Shown one piece after another: positions 16,942 through 26,694 of a DNA stretch of 64,000 nt (position 1 is the stretch's first letter; each line of letters starts with the position of its first letter). Below the pieces are notes generated by a model. It ran no database searches. It was given only the letters and a program-made list of their open reading frames with translations, and was not told the DNA's origin. Location: the NCBI GenBank assembly GCA_030752605.1, contig JASMDX010000007.1, positions 7,449 to 71,448 of the forward strand, written 5' to 3'. The position numbers and the translations under genes are program-made. The stretch is from GCA-2731375 sp002731375 (GTDB lineage Bacteria > Pseudomonadota > Alphaproteobacteria > GCA-2731375).

Positions 16942-17934
16942 CTAATCATGAAGGTGGCAGGCGACGAAATGGTCATTTCCTTGTTGCTCCAGATCCGGCT
17001 CCCGGGCGGTACAGTCATCATGGGCCATCGGACAGCGTGGATTGAAATGGCAGCCCGACGGCGGATTCAGCGCGCTCGGCACCTCACCCTCCAACAGGTT
17101 GAGTTGCCGTTCCGCCTCAGCGTCGGGACTGGCCACGGGGATCGCCGACAACAGCGCCTGGGTATAGGGATGCTTTGGATCGCTGTAAAGATCATCACGG
17201 GAGGCAATTTCGACGATTTTACCCAGGTACATAACGATGATACGGTCGGAAATATGGCGCACCACCGCCAGGTCATGGGCGATAAACAGGTAGGTCAGGC
17301 CCAGTTCTTTCTGCAAATCTTCCATCAAGTTGATGATCTGGGCTTGGATCGAGACATCAAGCGCAGAAACCGGCTCATCGCAGACCACTAAGTTTGGATT
17401 GACTGCCAAGGCCCGGGCGATGCCGATGCGTTGGCGTTGACCGCCGGAAAATTCATGCGCATAGCGTTCTATCATGTTGCCGGCGAGGCCGACCAACTCC
17501 AACAGTTCGGCGACCCGTAGGCGCAATTGTGGTCGGGATGGGGCCATGCCGTGCGCAACTAGAGGCTCGCCAACGATGTCGAGGACCCGCAAGCGTGGAT
17601 TAAGCGCGCCATAAGGATCCTGGAACACCATCTGCATCTGGCGCCGCATTGGGCGCAGCTCCGCGCTGCTCAGGTTCGTGATGTCCTGGCCATCGAGAAT
17701 AATGCTGCCGCCGGTGATATCGACCATGCGCAGAATGGCCAGACCCGTAGTCGATTTGCCGCAGCCCGATTCTCCAACCATGCCCAACGTCTCGCCCCTG
17801 CGCACAGTGAAGCTCACACTATCGACGGCCTTGATTGAGCCCAGGTCCCTCTGACCCATAATGCCACCACGGACGGGGAAGTGAACCTTGAGGTCCCTGA
17901 CCTCCAGTAGATTTTCAGTTCGCGGAATCAACAT
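16942..17934 (-). CDS. Dipeptide/oligopeptide ABC transporter ATP-binding protein (DppF type)
   Basis: About 330 residues from an ATG at 17934, which sits 20 bp inside the end of the preceding ATPase gene; the open frame further upstream is antisense of coding sequence. Walker A is GESGCGKST, the ABC signature LSGGQRQRIGIARAL, and Walker B LVVCDEPVSALD; the C-terminal oligopeptide-transporter domain has the Cys motif CHFNPRCPMAHDDC. It is the second ATPase of a five-gene importer and energises uptake through the DppB/DppC pore. Peptides, opines, nickel-chelates or short oligomers are possible substrates. Confidence 0.92.
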   Translation of the reverse strand: MLIPRTENLLEVRDLKVHFPVRGGIMGQRDLGSIKAVDSVSFTVRRGETLGMVGESGCGKSTTGLAILRMVDITGGSIILDGQDITNLSSAELRPMRRQMQMVFQDPYGALNPRLRVLDIVGEPLVAHGMAPSRPQLRLRVAELLELVGLAGNMIERYAHEFSGGQRQRIGIARALAVNPNLVVCDEPVSALDVSIQAQIINLMEDLQKELGLTYLFIAHDLAVVRHISDRIIVMYLGKIVEIASRDDLYSDPKHPYTQALLSAIPVASPDAEAERQLNLLEGEVPSALNPPSGCHFNPRCPMAHDDCTAREPDLEQQGNDHFVACHLHD

Positions 17935-18895
17935 CAACCCAACATGCCTTCCAATGTTCGCCACCGCTATGTTCCAGCGGTGGACTTTCCCGACTACAGC
18001 GGTCGGTGGCGAAACCGCAGCGGGGATGGAACGAACAACCAGGCGGCGGATCGCCCAGGTCCGGTGGTTGCCCCTCAATCGGTCGTAGTTTTTCCTTAGT
18101 ATCCTGGTCGAGGCGGGGCACCGATTGCATCAAGCCGATGGAGTAGGGATGTTTCGGGGTGTTGTAGATGTTACGGGCGGTGCCCTGTTCAACGATGCGG
18201 CCAGCGTACATCACGTTGATGCGGTCGGCATATCTGGCAACTACGCCCAAGTCATGGGTGATCAGGATCATCGATGAACGACCCGATTTGATTAAATCCT
18301 GCAACAATTCGAGAATTTGCGCCTGCACCGTGACATCGAGCGCCGTGGTCGGCTCGTCGGCGATGATCAACTTGGGCTCGCAGGCCAGGCTCATAGCGAT
18401 CATGGCGCGTTGACGCATGCCGCCGGAAAACTGATGGGGATAAGCTTCGGTCCGGTTTTCGGGATCTGGAATTTGCACCTTGCGCAGGAGTTCGACGCAG
18501 CGTGCAATGATGCTTTTCCTATCAACATTCTGGTGAATTTCGATCGGCTCAGCGATCTGCCGGCCAATCGTCAGTACTGGGTTCAGCGAGGTCATCGGCT
18601 CCTGGAAGATCATCGCGATCTTGTTCCCGCGAATGTCGCGGACTCGGTCCTCGTCCATCGCTAATATGTTTTCGCCCTCGAGGAAGATTTCACCGCCTAC
18701 AATTTCACCCGGCGGGCTGGGGATCAGGCGCAGGATTGACATCGCAGTGACACTTTTGCCTGAGCCGCTTTCACCAACGATCGCCAGAGTTTCGCCGTGG
18801 CGGACATCGAAACTGACGTCATTGACCGCCTTGACGATGGAGTTGTCACCATAAAAGAAGGTTTTTAGGTTATTGACTTGCAACAAGGGAGCCAA
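17915..18895 (-). CDS. Dipeptide/oligopeptide ABC transporter ATP-binding protein (DppD type)
   Basis: About 326 residues. No ATG lies near the expected N-terminus; a TTG at 18895 with GGAGA six to seven bases upstream gives the normal start (L/M-APLLQVNNLKTFFYG), so a TTG start is proposed. Walker A is GESGSGKSV, signature FSGGMRQRAMIAMSL, Walker B LIIADEPTTALD, and the C-terminus has GCSFHPRCGFATDRC. It follows the binding-protein gene after a 130 bp gap containing a strong hairpin and overlaps the next ATPase by 20 bp. Confidence 0.9.
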   Translation of the reverse strand: MAPLLQVNNLKTFFYGDNSIVKAVNDVSFDVRHGETLAIVGESGSGKSVTAMSILRLIPSPPGEIVGGEIFLEGENILAMDEDRVRDIRGNKIAMIFQEPMTSLNPVLTIGRQIAEPIEIHQNVDRKSIIARCVELLRKVQIPDPENRTEAYPHQFSGGMRQRAMIAMSLACEPKLIIADEPTTALDVTVQAQILELLQDLIKSGRSSMILITHDLGVVARYADRINVMYAGRIVEQGTARNIYNTPKHPYSIGLMQSVPRLDQDTKEKLRPIEGQPPDLGDPPPGCSFHPRCGFATDRCSRESPPLEHSGGEHWKACWVDVDSAN

Positions 18896-18971
18896 GGCCG
18901 GTCTCCAAAAAGCGTGACCACCGGTGCTAGCGGCCAACAAAAATAGGAAGGAAACGGAACGGGGGAAATAT

Positions 18972-18996
18972 GGGACCGCCCAAGGCGGGCGGTCCC
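18972..18996 (-). terminator. Strong hairpin between binding-protein and ATPase genes
   Basis: A perfect 10-bp inverted repeat (GGGACCGCCC / GGGCGGTCCC) with a 5-nt loop lies 30 bp after the binding-protein stop on the transcribed strand. It is followed by a weak ATATTT rather than a clean T-run. In ABC importers such intercistronic hairpins typically stabilise the upstream binding-protein mRNA or partly terminate transcription, keeping the ATPases at lower level; either role is inferred. Confidence 0.65.
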
Positions 18997-19025
18997 ACGT
19001 TTCCCAGTTTCGTCGCAGGTGTGTA

Positions 19026-20753
19026 CTAGTGGCCCATTTTCTTCTTCAGGTCCTTGTCGATCCACATCCGGGCATAGATCGGGGCCGGGCGGATGGCGCC
19101 GACCGACATTTCACCATGGTAGTTCTTCACCCACGGCCACCATGCGCGGTAACTGAACGGGGTCGGCAGCCAGACATAGGGCGCTGCCTCCTCGATGATG
19201 TAGCGGCCCATGGCCTTGACCATCTTGTCCTGCTTGGCCTGATCAGTTTCCGCCAAGGCAGTGTCCCAGGCCTTGTTGTGTTTGGGATCGTCCATCATGG
19301 AGGCGTTCCAGGTCTGGCCGCCCTTATGGTAGGCGCGTAGGGAAGTGAACGGATTGTTATCCGCTACCTGGTACAGATAGCCGGCAGCTTGCGTGTCTTT
19401 ACGCATTTGTGAACGGAAAGCCGCATACTCCAGTGGTTTCGGAATAAGCGTGACGCCAACCACCTGGAAATATGCCTGCAGCATCGGCACTATATCGACA
19501 TGGTATGGCGAACAGGTACAATACATCATTTCGAACTTGAAACCGTTCGGATAGCCGGCTTCCTTCAACAGCTTCTTCGCCTTATCAGGATGGTAGCCGA
19601 ACATTTCCTGTGCTTGCGGTGACAGTTCCTGCAGAGGCGTGTAGACGCTGGTCCAGCCCATTGACAACGGGGAATTCAGGACTTCACCTTTACCGTTAAT
19701 CAATGCCTGCTTGATCTCCAACTGGTTGACCGCCATATTCATCGCTCGGCGCACGCGTACATCGCTGAATGGCTTCTTGTCGTTGCGCAAGGCCAAAAGC
19801 TGGAAGTTGGCCTCCATGTCGCCCTTGATGATGAGATCAGGCGCGCTCTTTTTTAGTTCATCAACAAACTGCCAGCGAATATTCTCCATGAGATCGGCTT
19901 TGGCCGTGCGTATTGCCGCGATCGCCGTCGCTTCGTCCTTGATAAACATGTAGTTAAGGCCGGCGTTCAACGGCAGTTGATATTTCTTGCCGTTAATGAC
20001 TTGGCTATCCCAGTAGTTGTCGTTGCGCTTATAGGTGACCTTGCTGCTCTTTTTGACATCGGTGACCATGTATGGACCGGCGCCAACGGCGTTCTTCCAG
20101 TCGGCCCTTTTCTCATCGCTCAACGCATGCCACTCGGGCGGCAACAACGGCGAGAAATAGCCCCATCCAAAACGATAAGGCCAATTTCCGTTATAGGAAT
20201 TGAGGTAGGCAGTAGCCTTGTATTTGCCTTCCGCTTTCCATTCCTTGACAAAATCCCAGTAGGTCGGGATGTAGCGTTTCTGGCTTCTCATCAAGTTGAA
20301 ATGATGGGCGACATCCTTGGCAACGACTTCGCGCGACTTCATGATGCCTTCCTTGGCCATCCACATCACGCCCTTACGGATCGTGAACTCGATCCGAAGC
20401 GGATCTTGTTTCGTTTCCCAGCTTTCGGCAATTTCGCCTTTGGTATCCTCTGGTGGGATCCAGCCCGGCGCGATGAACTTATTGGCGCCGTTGTTGACTG
20501 GGCCCCTGTCAAGATCACCGGCCATTAACTGCGTGGTGTGCAGCCCGTCGAAACTAGTTTTCCAAACCCAACGGTGAAAATCCCAACTGAGTGGGTTAAG
20601 GGTACGATAGCGGGTGATCATCTTGACCACGCTGTCGGTTTGGGGTTCTTCGGCCCAAGCCGAGGGGCTGTTGATCCCCAATGTCATGGACGTAAGGCCC
20701 AATGACAGGGCAAAGGCACCCAATGCGCCTACCTTCAGAAATCTATCTAACAT
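19026..20753 (-). CDS. Extracellular solute-binding protein, family 5 (peptide/nickel type)
   Basis: About 575 residues from the ATG at 20753, with AGGAGA seven bases upstream. Residues 1-36 form a Sec signal peptide (MLDRFLKVGALGAFALSLGL, then SPSAWA before the likely cut). The mature protein has the family 5 layout: WDFHRWVWKTSFDGL, AESWETKQDPLRIEFTIRKGVMW, YMVTDVKKSSKVTYKRNDNYW and RRAMNMAVNQLEI. It is the periplasmic receptor of the adjacent importer. The ligand is unknown; the same fold binds peptides, nickel complexes, opines and oligosaccharides. Confidence 0.92.
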   Translation of the reverse strand: MLDRFLKVGALGAFALSLGLTSMTLGINSPSAWAEEPQTDSVVKMITRYRTLNPLSWDFHRWVWKTSFDGLHTTQLMAGDLDRGPVNNGANKFIAPGWIPPEDTKGEIAESWETKQDPLRIEFTIRKGVMWMAKEGIMKSREVVAKDVAHHFNLMRSQKRYIPTYWDFVKEWKAEGKYKATAYLNSYNGNWPYRFGWGYFSPLLPPEWHALSDEKRADWKNAVGAGPYMVTDVKKSSKVTYKRNDNYWDSQVINGKKYQLPLNAGLNYMFIKDEATAIAAIRTAKADLMENIRWQFVDELKKSAPDLIIKGDMEANFQLLALRNDKKPFSDVRVRRAMNMAVNQLEIKQALINGKGEVLNSPLSMGWTSVYTPLQELSPQAQEMFGYHPDKAKKLLKEAGYPNGFKFEMMYCTCSPYHVDIVPMLQAYFQVVGVTLIPKPLEYAAFRSQMRKDTQAAGYLYQVADNNPFTSLRAYHKGGQTWNASMMDDPKHNKAWDTALAETDQAKQDKMVKAMGRYIIEEAAPYVWLPTPFSYRAWWPWVKNYHGEMSVGAIRPAPIYARMWIDKDLKKKMGH

Positions 20754-20814
20754 TTGACATTCTCCTGTTTTGGTTCTCACGGCCACGACCGCAAATTTGC
20801 AACACGTAGGTAAG

Positions 20815-21747
20815 TTAATGACGTACAGCGCCGCCGCTATACGACGTCCCGCCACCGCGCATGCGCGGATCCAACAGATCGCGTAGGGCGTCTCCGAATA
20901 CATTGATGCCATAAACCACGACGGTAATCGCCACGCCCGGCGCGATCGCCAGCCACGGCGCCTGGAACATATAGGTGCGACCGTCGAGGCTCAGCATGCC
21001 GCCCCAGCTCGGCGCCGGCGGCGGAATGCCGAGGCCGAGAAAACTCAGGCCTGATTCTGCCAAGATTACGGCAGCCAGGCGTGTTGTAAACAAGACGATA
21101 ATCGGCGCCATTACGTTGGGCAAGATATGTTTGAACACCACCATGTGCGGTGGCGTGCCGATCGACTGGCCGGCCTGGACATAGACATTTTCCTTCACTG
21201 ACAGCACCGCGCCCCGGATTATTCGGCTGCCTGCAATACCGAAAAGCAAGCCCAGTACCAGGACCACCTGCCAAACGCCGGGACCTAGCACCGAGACTGC
21301 GACAATGAGGATAATCAAGTCAGGAAAGCTCATCCAGGCATCGACGAACCGCTGCACCACTAAATCGAACTTACCGCCAATATAACCCGTCGACAGACCG
21401 ATCACGATGGAGACGATGATCGACAGGGTCGTCGCCGAAAAGGCAACGATGACGGAAAGTTGGGCACCAAAAACCATGCGGGAAAACAGGTCCCTGCCTA
21501 TCTGGTCAGTGCCGAACCAGTATTTCGCGCTGGCAGCCTGTAGCCTGTCGATTGGGTGAATAACATTCTCGCCCTCATAGGCGATAAAATCGGCGAAAAC
21601 GCCGACGAATAGTAAGATCAAAAAAATTAGGCCACCCAATGCGCCTAGCGGCTTTTCACGCACCAGGCGGATCAGCAAATCGAGCCAAAAGCCGCGCGAC
21701 TTCCTTGCGTTAACGGGTTTAGCGCCACCGATTGCTGTATCAGCCAT
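20815..21747 (-). CDS. Dipeptide/oligopeptide ABC transporter permease (DppC type)
   Basis: A 310-residue inner-membrane protein. The N-terminal OppC-type helix (GALGGLIFLILLFVGVFADFIAYEG) is followed by HPIDRLQAASAKYWFGTDQIGRDLFSRMVFG and five further helices. The ATPase-coupling EAA loop is at QAGQSIGTPPHMVVFKHILPNVMAPI. The C-terminal part has the usual LSFLGLGIPPPAPSWGGML. It lies between the binding-protein gene (61 bp) and the DppB permease (17 bp). Confidence 0.93.
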   Translation of the reverse strand: MADTAIGGAKPVNARKSRGFWLDLLIRLVREKPLGALGGLIFLILLFVGVFADFIAYEGENVIHPIDRLQAASAKYWFGTDQIGRDLFSRMVFGAQLSVIVAFSATTLSIIVSIVIGLSTGYIGGKFDLVVQRFVDAWMSFPDLIILIVAVSVLGPGVWQVVLVLGLLFGIAGSRIIRGAVLSVKENVYVQAGQSIGTPPHMVVFKHILPNVMAPIIVLFTTRLAAVILAESGLSFLGLGIPPPAPSWGGMLSLDGRTYMFQAPWLAIAPGVAITVVVYGINVFGDALRDLLDPRMRGGGTSYSGGAVRH

Positions 21748-21764
21748 ATCGTTTTGCGCGACCG

Positions 21765-22727
21765 CTATTGATCATATCGCACCTTTGGGTCGAGGAAACC
21801 GTAACAAATATCGATCGCCAGGTTGATGAAAACCACAGCGATACCAATGATCAGGAAGACGCCGGTAATGATCGGGTAATCACGCGACGAGACCGCATCC
21901 AGTAGTAGTTGTCCCATTCCGGGCAGGATAAAGATTTGTTCGATAATCACGGTGCCGCCGATCAAGATTGGCACTAGGAGGCCGATCAGAGTAACCACCG
22001 GGATCAGTGCGTTCTTCAGGGCATGCCGCATGACCACGACACGTTCTTTCAGGCCCTTGGCCCAGGCAGTCCGGACATAGTCCTGACGCAGTACCTCCAG
22101 CATCATCGTTCGGGTCATGCGCATAGTTACTGCCGAGAGGGAGAAGCCCAGGATCATGCTGGGAATAATGAAGACCTGAAGATTGCCGACCGGATCCTCG
22201 AAGAAGGGCACCATTTCGACCGGTGGTGACCAGCCCCACCAGATTGCCGGTAGGAGCACGACCATGGTGCCAAGCCAGAAGCTAGGTACTGCCAAGCCGA
22301 GGATAGAAACAGTGCGGCCCACGTAATCCCACAATGTCTCCTGACGGACGGCGGAATAGATACCGATGGGGATAGCAACGATCAGGGCAATGATCAACGA
22401 CAGCAGCCCAAGTTCAAAAGTCGTCGGCAGACGTTCGACAATGTCATCGATGACGGGTGTGTTCTGCCACAGCGAGTTGCCGAAATCGAAGCGGGTGACA
22501 ATGCCGGTGATCCAGACGCCGTACTGTACGTAAATCGGTTTGTCGATGCCAAGAGCGACCTGCAAGTCGGCCCTCGTTTTCGGATCTCCGGAGCCGAAAT
22601 CGTTCTCTGTCAGCATCAGATCAAGAATGTCGCCTGGCACCATACGGACGACCGAAAAACATATAATACTGGCAAAAAACAGCGTCGGTACCATGGCCAG
22701 CAGGCGGCGGATCAGATAATTGTACAC
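21765..22727 (-). CDS. Dipeptide/oligopeptide ABC transporter permease (DppB type)
   Basis: About 320 residues, first gene of the importer operon. The proposed GTG at 22727 has AAGG upstream and gives the family-typical start YNYLIRRLLAMVPTLFFASI; an in-frame GTG at 22757 would add ten residues. Family markers are RMVPGDILDLML, the helix set between residues 100 and 310, the EAA loop RTAWAKGLKERVVVMRHALKNALIPV and the end LAIDICYGFLDPKVRYD. It pairs with the DppC-type protein to form the pore. Confidence 0.92.
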   Translation of the reverse strand: MYNYLIRRLLAMVPTLFFASIICFSVVRMVPGDILDLMLTENDFGSGDPKTRADLQVALGIDKPIYVQYGVWITGIVTRFDFGNSLWQNTPVIDDIVERLPTTFELGLLSLIIALIVAIPIGIYSAVRQETLWDYVGRTVSILGLAVPSFWLGTMVVLLPAIWWGWSPPVEMVPFFEDPVGNLQVFIIPSMILGFSLSAVTMRMTRTMMLEVLRQDYVRTAWAKGLKERVVVMRHALKNALIPVVTLIGLLVPILIGGTVIIEQIFILPGMGQLLLDAVSSRDYPIITGVFLIIGIAVVFINLAIDICYGFLDPKVRYDQ

Positions 22728-23185
22728 GATGGACCTTGTTCGGGGATTACGAAACACGACAAAGAGACACTGGTATTCTTCTCTAATCGCCTCATCCGAA
22801 CCACCTCCCTTAACGACCTCCCGGAGCCCGGATTTTCGACTGCATTATCCTTGCAGTGCATGAATACCGGTTATCCAACGCTAAATTCAGGCTAAACCTA
22901 ATCAGACCATTTCATCAAACATGACTATGGCGACTAGTGTCAAGCAACGACTTTGTATACGCCGTCACGGAAATCTTCGACTCGACGCTCCGATTGCAGG
23001 GCCCAGCAGACCTAAGCCAGCCCTAGTCTGGTTCCCAGAAATCAAGACAATTACACCCCGGCTCACTTCGAATAATGCACAGCAACCACCACGTTGCTGG
23101 CAGGCGACATTTTTCGATGGTGTTGATCGGATTCCTCCCTATCGTAATGCGTGCCACATTGATCCTGCCTGGGAGGCCCACGACC
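22728..23185. other. Intergenic region, divergent promoters
   Basis: About 450 bp lie between the leftward ABC importer and the rightward isocitrate lyase-family gene. No coding frame with family features, no tRNA and no strong hairpin were found. Both transcription units must start here, so promoters are expected, but no convincing -35/-10 pair was identified. A GGGAGG Shine-Dalgarno sequence for the rightward gene lies at 23170-23175. Confidence 0.5.
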
Positions 23186-24082
23186 ATGACCAACAATACC
23201 GCACTTCGTAATTTGCTACGGCGCCCTGAAATCCTGATCGCGCCGGGTATCTATGATGCTTTCGGTGCCCTGATGGTGGAGCGGGCGGGCTTTCCAGCCG
23301 CCTATATCTCCGGCGCCTCCATCGCCTATACCAGGTTTGGCCGGCCGGACCTGGGCTTGGTCGGAATGGATGAAGTCGCCAATGTACTCTCGGCCATCGG
23401 TGAGCGGGTCGATGTGCCCCTGATCGTCGATGCGGATACGGGCTATGGCAATGCCCTCAATGTGATCCGTACAGTAAAACTGTTCGAACGTAATGGCGCC
23501 AATGTGATCCAGTTGGAGGACCAAAGCCTACCCAAACGCTGCGGCCATCTGGCCGGCAAAACCCTGGTCTCGGCGGCTGAGATGATGGGCAAGATCAAGG
23601 CCGCCCGTGATGCCAGGACCAGTGTCGACACCCTGATCATGGCACGCACGGACGCCATTGCCGTTGAAGGTCTGGATGCCGCCCTGGCACGGGCGGAGCG
23701 CTACCGCGAGGCCGGCGCCGATATTCTGTTCGTAGAAGCGCCCCGCGACGTGGAGGAGATGCGCGCCGTCACCGCCCGCCTGGGCGATCAAACACCATTG
23801 CTGGCCAATATGGTGGAGGGGGGCAAGACACCGATCCTGCCAGCGGCGGAGTTACAGGAATTCGGCTATTCCCTGGTGATTTTCCCCGGCGGCCTGGCCC
23901 GCGCGGTGGGCCATATGATGGACCGCTATTTAGCCTCCCTGCGCGCCCACGGAGATACCGCACCGTTTCGCGGTCAGATGATCGACTTTGACGAGATGAA
24001 CACTCTGATCGGCACGTCGGATATGCTGGCCAATGGCGCGCGTTACGATGCCTCGAATTTTAAAACCGATAAGCAGGATTAA
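23186..24082 (+). CDS. Isocitrate lyase/PEP mutase family protein (methylisocitrate lyase-like)
   Basis: A 298-residue TIM-barrel enzyme. The Mg-binding strand DADTGYG (82-88) and the flexible catalytic loop with Lys117-Arg-Cys-Gly-His121 are intact, as is GADILFVEAPRDVEEM. This loop marks members that cleave or form C-C or C-P bonds next to a carboxylate, such as 2-methylisocitrate lyase, oxaloacetate decarboxylase and PEP mutases. The start at 23186 is supported by GGGAGG nine bases upstream. It is followed by a second, more divergent family member and a GMC oxidoreductase. Confidence 0.88.
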   Translation: MTNNTALRNLLRRPEILIAPGIYDAFGALMVERAGFPAAYISGASIAYTRFGRPDLGLVGMDEVANVLSAIGERVDVPLIVDADTGYGNALNVIRTVKLFERNGANVIQLEDQSLPKRCGHLAGKTLVSAAEMMGKIKAARDARTSVDTLIMARTDAIAVEGLDAALARAERYREAGADILFVEAPRDVEEMRAVTARLGDQTPLLANMVEGGKTPILPAAELQEFGYSLVIFPGGLARAVGHMMDRYLASLRAHGDTAPFRGQMIDFDEMNTLIGTSDMLANGARYDASNFKTDKQD

Positions 24083-24230
24083 AAAGGGAAGACAACAAAG
24101 GATAGGATGCGGTCGTCAGCCTCGCCCCTGAGAACTTTGGTCAGCCGTACCGCGCTTGATTGAATGGAATTCTCGTCGAAACCCGCATAACCTAAGCCCA
24201 AATCGACAGCCTGAAACAGGGGAGCACGGC

Positions 24231-25055
24231 ATGAGCCAGGAACAGTTGGACAAGGCGAAAACATTTGCCTCGCTACATGCCGGGCCGGAGACCTTCGTTA
24301 TTCCCAATCCATGGGACATAGGGACGACGCAAATATTGACCGGCATGGGTTTCAAGGCACTTGCCACGACCTCTGCCGGTTATGCCTTTAGCCGGGGCTG
24401 CACGGACGGCATCATCGGCCGGGACGAGATGCTAGCCCATGCCGCCGAGATCGTGGCCGCGACCCACTTGCCCATTTCCGCTGATCTGGAGGATTGTTAC
24501 GGGAATATACCGGAAGAGGCGGCGGAGACCATCCGGCTAGCTGCCGGCACGGGTCTGGTGGGCGCATCCATCGAAGATTGTACGGACGGCGCCATCATCG
24601 ACTTCAATTTGGCGGTGGAGAAGGTCGAGGCGGCGGCGGCGGCGGCGCAGGCCCAGGATTTTCCATTCGCCCTGACGGCTAGGTCGGAAAACTTCATTCG
24701 CGGCAATCCCGATCTGGACGATACCATCCGGCGGCTGCAGGCGTTCGAGGCGGCGGGCGCCGACGTGCTCTACGCCCCCGGTCTGCCCAGCCTGGAGGCA
24801 ATCCGTACGATCTGTCAATCAGTTGGCAGGCCGGTCAACGTCGTCATGGGCCTGACTGGCGGCACGATGAGCACGGCGCAACTGGCCGATGCCGGTGTCC
24901 GCCGTATTTCCCTGGGCGGCGTCCTGGCACGGGCCGCGTTGGGTGCCTTCATAGCGGCGGCGGAGGAAATCCAGGCCGGCAGCTACACCTTCGTTGATAA
25001 CGCCGCTTCGTTCGGCAAGATTTCCCAGCATATGAAGCGTCCGGAGCAGACATGA
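24231..25055 (+). CDS. Isocitrate lyase/PEP mutase superfamily protein (second, divergent copy)
   Basis: A 274-residue TIM-barrel protein with the family start (FVIPNPWDIGTTQILTGMGFKALATTSAGYA), the metal-site strand SADLEDCYG and the C-terminal RRISLGGVLARAALGAF. Unlike the preceding gene it lacks the K-R-C-G-H loop (the region reads IEDCTDG), so its chemistry is probably different: this subgroup is annotated as PEP mutase-like or carboxyvinyl-phosphonate-type, often of unknown substrate. AGGGGAGC precedes the ATG. It overlaps the GMC oxidoreductase gene by 4 nt, indicating co-translation. Confidence 0.86.
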   Translation: MSQEQLDKAKTFASLHAGPETFVIPNPWDIGTTQILTGMGFKALATTSAGYAFSRGCTDGIIGRDEMLAHAAEIVAATHLPISADLEDCYGNIPEEAAETIRLAAGTGLVGASIEDCTDGAIIDFNLAVEKVEAAAAAAQAQDFPFALTARSENFIRGNPDLDDTIRRLQAFEAAGADVLYAPGLPSLEAIRTICQSVGRPVNVVMGLTGGTMSTAQLADAGVRRISLGGVLARAALGAFIAAAEEIQAGSYTFVDNAASFGKISQHMKRPEQT

Positions 25056-26680
25056 ACAGCCAAGCAACAGCTGAAACCAGCGATGCACCCGCCGATGTAT
25101 TGATCATCGGCGCCGGCGCCTCCGGTGCCGCGATGGCCTGGAGCCTGGCCGATACGCGCATGAGGATCGTCTGTCTGGAACAGGGCGCGATGCCTAACCC
25201 GCTGAGTTACCCCGCCACCGGACGGGATTGGGAGGCGCGACGGCAAGGCGATTTCTCCGGTAGCCCGAATCAACGACAACGGCCCTCTGACTATCCGATC
25301 GTCGAGTCGGACTCCCCCATCAAAGTTGTCAATTTTAACGGCGTCGGCGGCGGCACAGTCCTCTATGCCGCACATTTCCCTCGGTTTCACCCATCCGACT
25401 TCTGCGTTAGAAGCCTCGACGGCGTGGCCGATGACTGGCCCATCGACTACAACACCCTGGCGCCTTACTACTCCGAAAACGACCGCATGATGGGCACTTC
25501 CGGCCTTGCCGGCGATCCCGCCTATCCCAGTGACAATGCCGAACGCATGCCGCCGCTGCCCCTAGGCAAATCCGGTGAGACCCTGGCCAAGGGCTTCAAT
25601 AAATTGAACTGGCATTGGTGGCCCTCGGACGTGGCGATTGCCACCCAACCCCATGATGGCCGGGACAAATGCATCAACCTGGGCGCCTGCGCCGCCGGCT
25701 GCGCGCAAGGCGCCAAGGCCAGCACCGACATTACCTATTGGCCGCATGCGATCCGGGCGGGGGTTGAACTGCGGACACGCTGCCGGGTGCGCGAGATCAC
25801 CGTCGGTGACGACGGCATGGCCACGGGCGTCATCTATTACGACGGCGATGGGACCGAGCATGAACTACGGGCCCACGTCGTGGTGCTGGCTTGCAACGGC
25901 GTCGGCACACCGCGCATTCTGTTGAACTCAAAGTCCGCCGCCCATCCCGATGGCCTGGCCAACAGCAGCGGCCTAGTCGGCAAGAACCTGATGTTCCATC
26001 CCTACGCTTCCATCATGGGCGTCTTCGAAGAGGAACTGGACGGCTACAAGGGCCCGACCAAGATCTTTCGCAGCCAGGAATTTTACGAAACTGATCCAGG
26101 GCGGGACTTCATACGCGGCTATACCTTTGAAATCTTTCGCGGCCAGGCGCCCGTGGCGTCGGCGTTGGTGGGCCTGCAGCGCGGCAGAATCCCCTGGGGC
26201 GCCGGCCACCACAAAGCTTTCCGCGAACTGTTCAAACACACCGCCGGCATGGTTGCGGCCTGCGAAGACCTGCCCGAAGAGCATAATCGCGTCACCCTTC
26301 ATCCCAACCTAAAGGATGGCGACGGCATACCAGCCCCCAAGATCGATTACACCTTGAGCGAAAACAGCCTGAAAATGATGGACCATGCCATCGCCAAGGG
26401 CACAGAGGTACTACAAGCGGCGGGCGCCACCGAGATCTACACCGAAGCCCCCATAAGCAACGGCGGCTGGCACCTGCTGGGCACCGCTCGCATGGGAACG
26501 GACCCTCGGACCTCGGTGGTCAATGAATGGGGCCGCAGCCACGACGTCAAAAATCTGTTCGTTGTGGACGGCAGTATCTTCGTGACCTCCGCCGGGGTCA
26601 ACCCCACCCGCACCATTCAGGCCCTGGCGCTCTATGTGGCCGAACAAATGAAGCAGCGCCTTGCTAATCTCTTCGATTGA
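25052..26680 (+). CDS. GMC-family oxidoreductase, two-component type
   Basis: Encodes 542 residues with the FAD motif VLIIGAGASGAAMAWSLAD, the GGGTVLYAAHFPRFHPSDF region and the C-terminal active-site part GGWHLLGTARMGTDP ... NPTRTIQALALYVAEQ. A Cys-rich loop CINLGACAAGCAQGAK occurs near residue 210, typical of the gluconate 2-dehydrogenase/sorbitol dehydrogenase-like subgroup rather than BetA. That subgroup works with a small subunit-3-type partner, which is exactly the next gene. Electrons normally pass to a cytochrome c, but none is encoded here. Confidence 0.9.
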   Translation: MNSQATAETSDAPADVLIIGAGASGAAMAWSLADTRMRIVCLEQGAMPNPLSYPATGRDWEARRQGDFSGSPNQRQRPSDYPIVESDSPIKVVNFNGVGGGTVLYAAHFPRFHPSDFCVRSLDGVADDWPIDYNTLAPYYSENDRMMGTSGLAGDPAYPSDNAERMPPLPLGKSGETLAKGFNKLNWHWWPSDVAIATQPHDGRDKCINLGACAAGCAQGAKASTDITYWPHAIRAGVELRTRCRVREITVGDDGMATGVIYYDGDGTEHELRAHVVVLACNGVGTPRILLNSKSAAHPDGLANSSGLVGKNLMFHPYASIMGVFEEELDGYKGPTKIFRSQEFYETDPGRDFIRGYTFEIFRGQAPVASALVGLQRGRIPWGAGHHKAFRELFKHTAGMVAACEDLPEEHNRVTLHPNLKDGDGIPAPKIDYTLSENSLKMMDHAIAKGTEVLQAAGATEIYTEAPISNGGWHLLGTARMGTDPRTSVVNEWGRSHDVKNLFVVDGSIFVTSAGVNPTRTIQALALYVAEQMKQRLANLFD

Positions 26681-26694
26681 GGACTTGTAAGGAA

